Part shown: positions 4,724 through 6,321 of the stretch, piece by piece
How positions within the stretch are numbered: the first letter of the stretch is position 1
Layout of the letters: each line of letters begins with the position of its first letter
NCBI GenBank assembly: GCA_964360835.1
Contig: CAYHYG010000043.1
Coordinates: 1-6,321, forward strand
DNA from: CAYHYG01 sp964360835
GTDB lineage: Bacteria; Patescibacteriota; Patescibacteriia; UBA1558; 2-01-FULL-52-15
Reading direction: 5' to 3'
Length of the DNA stretch: 6,321 nucleotides
Position numbers and translations under genes: made by a program
Notes under the pieces: generated by a model
The model's input: the letters and a program-made list of their open reading frames with translations, nothing else
Database searches by the model: none
What the model was told of the DNA's origin: nothing

Positions 4724-5029
4724 TTATTTTCCGTCCCATCTATCCAATAAATCCGCCCGTTCTGGATTTAACTTATTAATCAAATCTAATTTCTGCTGTC
4801 TTGAGCCAGCTTTAAGTTGATGCTCTCGATGTGCCGCATGCGCTAAATCATCACATTCTTCATAGTAAACCAACTTATATACTTGATAGCGCACCGTGAA
4901 AGCATTGGGATACATATGCTTTCGGTGCTCATCTACTCGTTCTGGAAGATCTGGAGTCCTACCGACATATAAAACTTTATTTGTCTTATTAGTTAAAATA
5001 TAGACAAAATATGGTAATTCGCTTTTCAT
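4724..5029 (-). CDS. GIY-YIG nuclease-domain protein
   Basis: This encodes 101 residues from the ATG at 5029; a TTG one codon earlier is also possible. It is almost entirely one GIY-YIG domain. YFVYIL (7-12) and LYVGRT (20-25) correspond to the GIY and YIG strands, DLPERVDEHR (27-36) holds the conserved Arg (R31) and His, REHQLKAGSRQQKL (68-81) holds the metal-binding Glu69, and LINKLNPERADL carries the terminal Asn88. This matches the stand-alone UPF0213/YhbQ-like group, whose biological role is unclear and distinct from UvrC. It lies 68 bases after pcm with no U-run terminator between them, so the two are probably co-transcribed. There is no Shine-Dalgarno site. About 110 bases separate it from ABC-F, including a direct GCGAGCGA repeat at 4687-4694 and 4702-4709. 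Confidence 0.9.
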   Translation of the reverse strand: MKSELPYFVYILTNKTNKVLYVGRTPDLPERVDEHRKHMYPNAFTVRYQVYKLVYYEECDDLAHAAHREHQLKAGSRQQKLDLINKLNPERADLLDRWDGK

Positions 5030-5053
5030 CAATTTTATAGGCTAGATTGCCTC

Positions 5054-5070
5054 ACCGCGTCCGACGCGGT
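5054..5070. repeat. Perfect GC-rich hairpin between pcm and the GIY-YIG gene
   Basis: ACCGCGT-CCG-ACGCGGT forms a perfect 7-bp stem with a 3-base loop. It lacks a following U-run on either strand, so it is not a convincing intrinsic terminator. It may protect or partly separate the pcm message from the GIY-YIG message. Confidence 0.5.
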
Positions 5071-5097
5071 TCGCAAATGAGATTACGTAGGCCCTCG

Positions 5098-5730
5098 TTA
5101 TTTCAGTGGAACAAAAACGACATCCAATATATTCTCCTGCGTTATAGTTCCATCTTGACCTTTCTTGACCAAGACTAACTTCTGTCCGCTGGCAAACTTC
5201 ACTGGTGCTACTAGCCTACCACCAGGAGCCAGCTGATCTAGCAACGGTTGGGGAATCTTATCCCCAGCGGCAGTGACGATTATTTTATCAAACGGGGCGG
5301 CCTCTACCCAGCCTTTGCGTCCGGTTGTTAGCTGAAAATTAATATTAGTGTATCCAAGCTTTTTCAAAACTTTCTTGGCCAGCTTTTGTAACTCTTCGAT
5401 AATCTCTAAAGTGTAAACTTCAGCTGCCATCTCAGCTAGAACTGCTGTCTGATAACCACAACCAGTGCCAATTTCCAATACTTTCTCTTCTGGCTTGATG
5501 CGCAGTGCCTGTGTCATGAAGGCCACCACATAGGGCTGGGAGATTGTTTGCTTTTTGATCAGCTCCAATGGACTATCCTGATAACAGCGATCCATATCCT
5601 CTGGTAAAACAAAAAATTCTCTGGGCACTTTGGACATAGCTCGGAGCACCCGGACATCATTGATACCACGAGCAATCAACTGCTCCTCCACCATTAACGA
5701 ACGCTCATGGTCATACTTATTCACATACAT
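5098..5730 (-). CDS. pcm: Protein-L-isoaspartate O-methyltransferase
   Basis: The product is 210 residues, the normal size. This enzyme uses S-adenosylmethionine to methylate isoaspartyl residues in damaged proteins, starting their conversion back to aspartate. Visible motifs are the family fingerprint QTISQPYVVAFMT (61-73), motif I VLEIGTGCGYQT (84-95) for cofactor binding, acidic E109 at the end of the next strand, motif II PFDKIIVTAA (146-155) and motif III PLLDQLAPGGRLVAPV (162-177). The stretch usually reading GDG before motif II is TGR here (TTGRKGW), a mild departure. It is cytosolic. The ATG at 5730 has no Shine-Dalgarno site; TATATT lies 6 bases upstream, which would suit a leaderless transcript, but no -35 is clear. 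It follows the 23S-like element and its terminator and probably leads an operon with the GIY-YIG gene. Confidence 0.95.
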   Translation of the reverse strand: MYVNKYDHERSLMVEEQLIARGINDVRVLRAMSKVPREFFVLPEDMDRCYQDSPLELIKKQTISQPYVVAFMTQALRIKPEEKVLEIGTGCGYQTAVLAEMAAEVYTLEIIEELQKLAKKVLKKLGYTNINFQLTTGRKGWVEAAPFDKIIVTAAGDKIPQPLLDQLAPGGRLVAPVKFASGQKLVLVKKGQDGTITQENILDVVFVPLK

Positions 5731-5771
5731 ATCGGGAATATAGTAGCACAGAGTTTGCCTTCCGATAAGTT

Positions 5772-5808
5772 ATAAAAAAGACCCGTCCCGACGTTACATC
5801 GGAACGGG
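5772..5808 (-). terminator. Terminator of the 23S-like element
   Basis: On the - strand, CCCGTTCCGA-TGTAACG-TCGGGACGGG forms a 10-bp stem with one G-U pair, followed by TC and TTTTTT. It lies about 42 bases upstream of the pcm start and closes whatever is transcribed through 5809-6060. It shares the core CGAyGTAACGTyGGG with the GNAT terminator. Confidence 0.85.
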
Positions 5809-5819
5809 ATCCTCTTGGT

Positions 5820-6056
5820 TTGTCAGTGCAACCGCAGAATCAGTCGTGAATTCATTGGCTTTCGACTATGCAGGGCGGTATTTCAAGGACGACTCCATTC
5901 CAACTGGCGTCGGAACTTCACAGTCTCCCGTCTATCCAGCACAGCACAGTCTAGTACTAACCTTGGGAATCAAGGAATCGAACCTGGAATGACAGTAGGT
6001 CATTACCCAACGCTATTCCTGCAACCCTGAGGAATAAAAGTAAACTACATTAGTAC
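5820..6056 (-). ncRNA. 23S rRNA domain V-derived element (L1-stalk region)
   Basis: On the - strand, 5937-5872 aligns without gaps over 66 bases with the L1-stalk part of E. coli 23S rRNA as I recall it (GGATAG..GGGAG...GACGCCAGT...GAAATACC.CCCT), with about 53 identical. Upstream blocks fit earlier 23S positions in the same order: GTACTAATGTAG (E. coli GTCCTAAGGTAG), ATTCCT, TGCAGGAATAGCGT (TGCACGAATGGCGT) and TAATGAC..CTGTC. Several intervening helices are missing, so this is not a full rRNA gene. The L1-stalk helix CGAC-G-CCA...TGG-A-GTCG is intact, and AGTCG...CGACT adds a distal stem. It lies between two terminators, with TTGACA upstream. It could be a decaying rRNA fragment or a transcribed RNA that mimics the L1 site. 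A 71-codon + strand frame across it shows no protein character. Confidence 0.6.
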
Positions 6057-6070
6057 TCAGACGCTGTCAA
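6042..6070 (-). promoter_or_regulatory. Candidate promoter for the 23S-like element
   Basis: On the - strand, a consensus TTGACA (6070-6065) is followed after 17 bases by TAGTTT (6047-6042), a weak -10. It lies directly after the upstream gene's terminator, the expected place. The -10 overlaps bases that also align to 23S rRNA, so the match may be chance. Confidence 0.35.
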
Positions 6071-6107
6071 GAAATAAATAACGCGCGGTTGCAATGCAAC
6101 CCCGCGT
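6071..6107 (-). terminator. Terminator of the HARE-HTH gene
   Basis: On the - strand, ACGCGGGGTTGC-ATT-GCAACCGCGCGT forms a 12-bp stem with a single G-G mismatch and a 3-base loop, followed by TATTTATTTC. It starts 20 bases after the TAG stop of the HARE-HTH gene. Confidence 0.85.
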
Positions 6108-6126
6108 CTCAATCCTTATGGACTGG

Positions 6127-6321
6127 CTAGCTCGACCGGCGGAGCCCGTAGACTCCGCGTTCCACCCGCCTGAACCGCTTATCACGGTTCAAGGCTGCTC
6201 CCAAGTTCTGGGTAAAGTTGGTCCCGGGAGTGGACTTCTTCTTGGCCACCAATCTGGCGGCCAAGTCGGCGATGAGCATAGGGCGCTTGCGGCCCGCAAG
6301 AATGTTAAGGGCGATCTCAAC
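6127..6321 (-). CDS. HARE-HTH domain protein, C-terminal part (partial)
   Basis: The frame is open from the window edge at 6321 to TAG at 6127, giving 64 residues with the start missing. It reads VEIALNILAGRKRPMLIADL, then a helix, then TPGTNFTQNLGAALNRDKRFRRVERGVYGLR. The pattern (A...IL...RPM...DLA..L.....T....NLG.AL..D.RF.RV.RGVYGL) is that of the HARE-HTH winged-helix domain found in RpoE-delta of Firmicutes and in ASXL and restriction-linked proteins, thought to contact DNA. The domain is nearly complete and ends at the protein's C-terminus. Codon use is more GC-rich than in pcm or ABC-F. What lies N-terminal, and so the overall function, is outside the window. It is closed by its own terminator. 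Confidence 0.8.
   Translation of the reverse strand, partial: VEIALNILAGRKRPMLIADLAARLVAKKKSTPGTNFTQNLGAALNRDKRFRRVERGVYGLRRSS

Noticed and set aside
5815..6030. + strand 71-codon frame over the 23S-like element
   Set aside because: It has no ribosome binding site and no protein-like pattern, and the opposite strand aligns to rRNA.
1..6321. CRISPR array, insertion sequence, or prophage
   Set aside because: No regularly spaced repeats, transposase, integrase or phage structural genes are visible. The direct repeats present are short and irregular.

Overview
The window looks like a chromosomal segment of a Patescibacteria (CPR) bacterium, probably a Parcubacteria-type lineage. This is an inference. 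It rests on compact genes, a bare infC-rpmI-rplT cluster with no recognisable Shine-Dalgarno sites before rpmI and rplT, a short ABC-F protein, a small GIY-YIG protein, a HARE-HTH protein, and GC-rich CTGACC/CAGACC repeats between genes. No taxonomic marker is complete enough to settle it. The standard code fits: TAA, TAG and TGA all act as stops.

Layout. Bases 1-808 (+ strand) hold the 3' end of infC, then rpmI (bL35) and rplT (bL20), closed by a strong terminator at 815-850. Everything after that is on the - strand and converges on the ribosomal cluster. Read in the direction of transcription, from 6321 down, the order is: the C-terminal part of a HARE-HTH DNA-binding protein; a terminator; a ~250-nt element derived from 23S rRNA domain V (L1-stalk region) with its own terminator; pcm (protein-L-isoaspartate methyltransferase); a GIY-YIG domain protein; an ABC-F ATPase with a good promoter; a GNAT acetyltransferase; a VanZ-like membrane protein broken by an in-frame TAA; a two-gene operon of very small proteins (59 aa, then a 65-aa zinc-ribbon protein) joined by a GTGA overlap and preceded by a perfect 20-bp palindrome; and a 90-aa orphan with a near-consensus promoter.

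How the genes relate. infC, rpmI and rplT make translation components, and the ABC-F protein probably acts on ribosomes. Pcm and GNAT are protein or small-molecule modification enzymes. The other - strand genes look like separate transcription units, because most are separated by their own terminators. The most unusual items are the 23S-like element, with an ungapped 66-nt match at about 80% identity to E. coli 23S rRNA as I recall it, and the palindrome-controlled micro-operon, whose first gene is very short.
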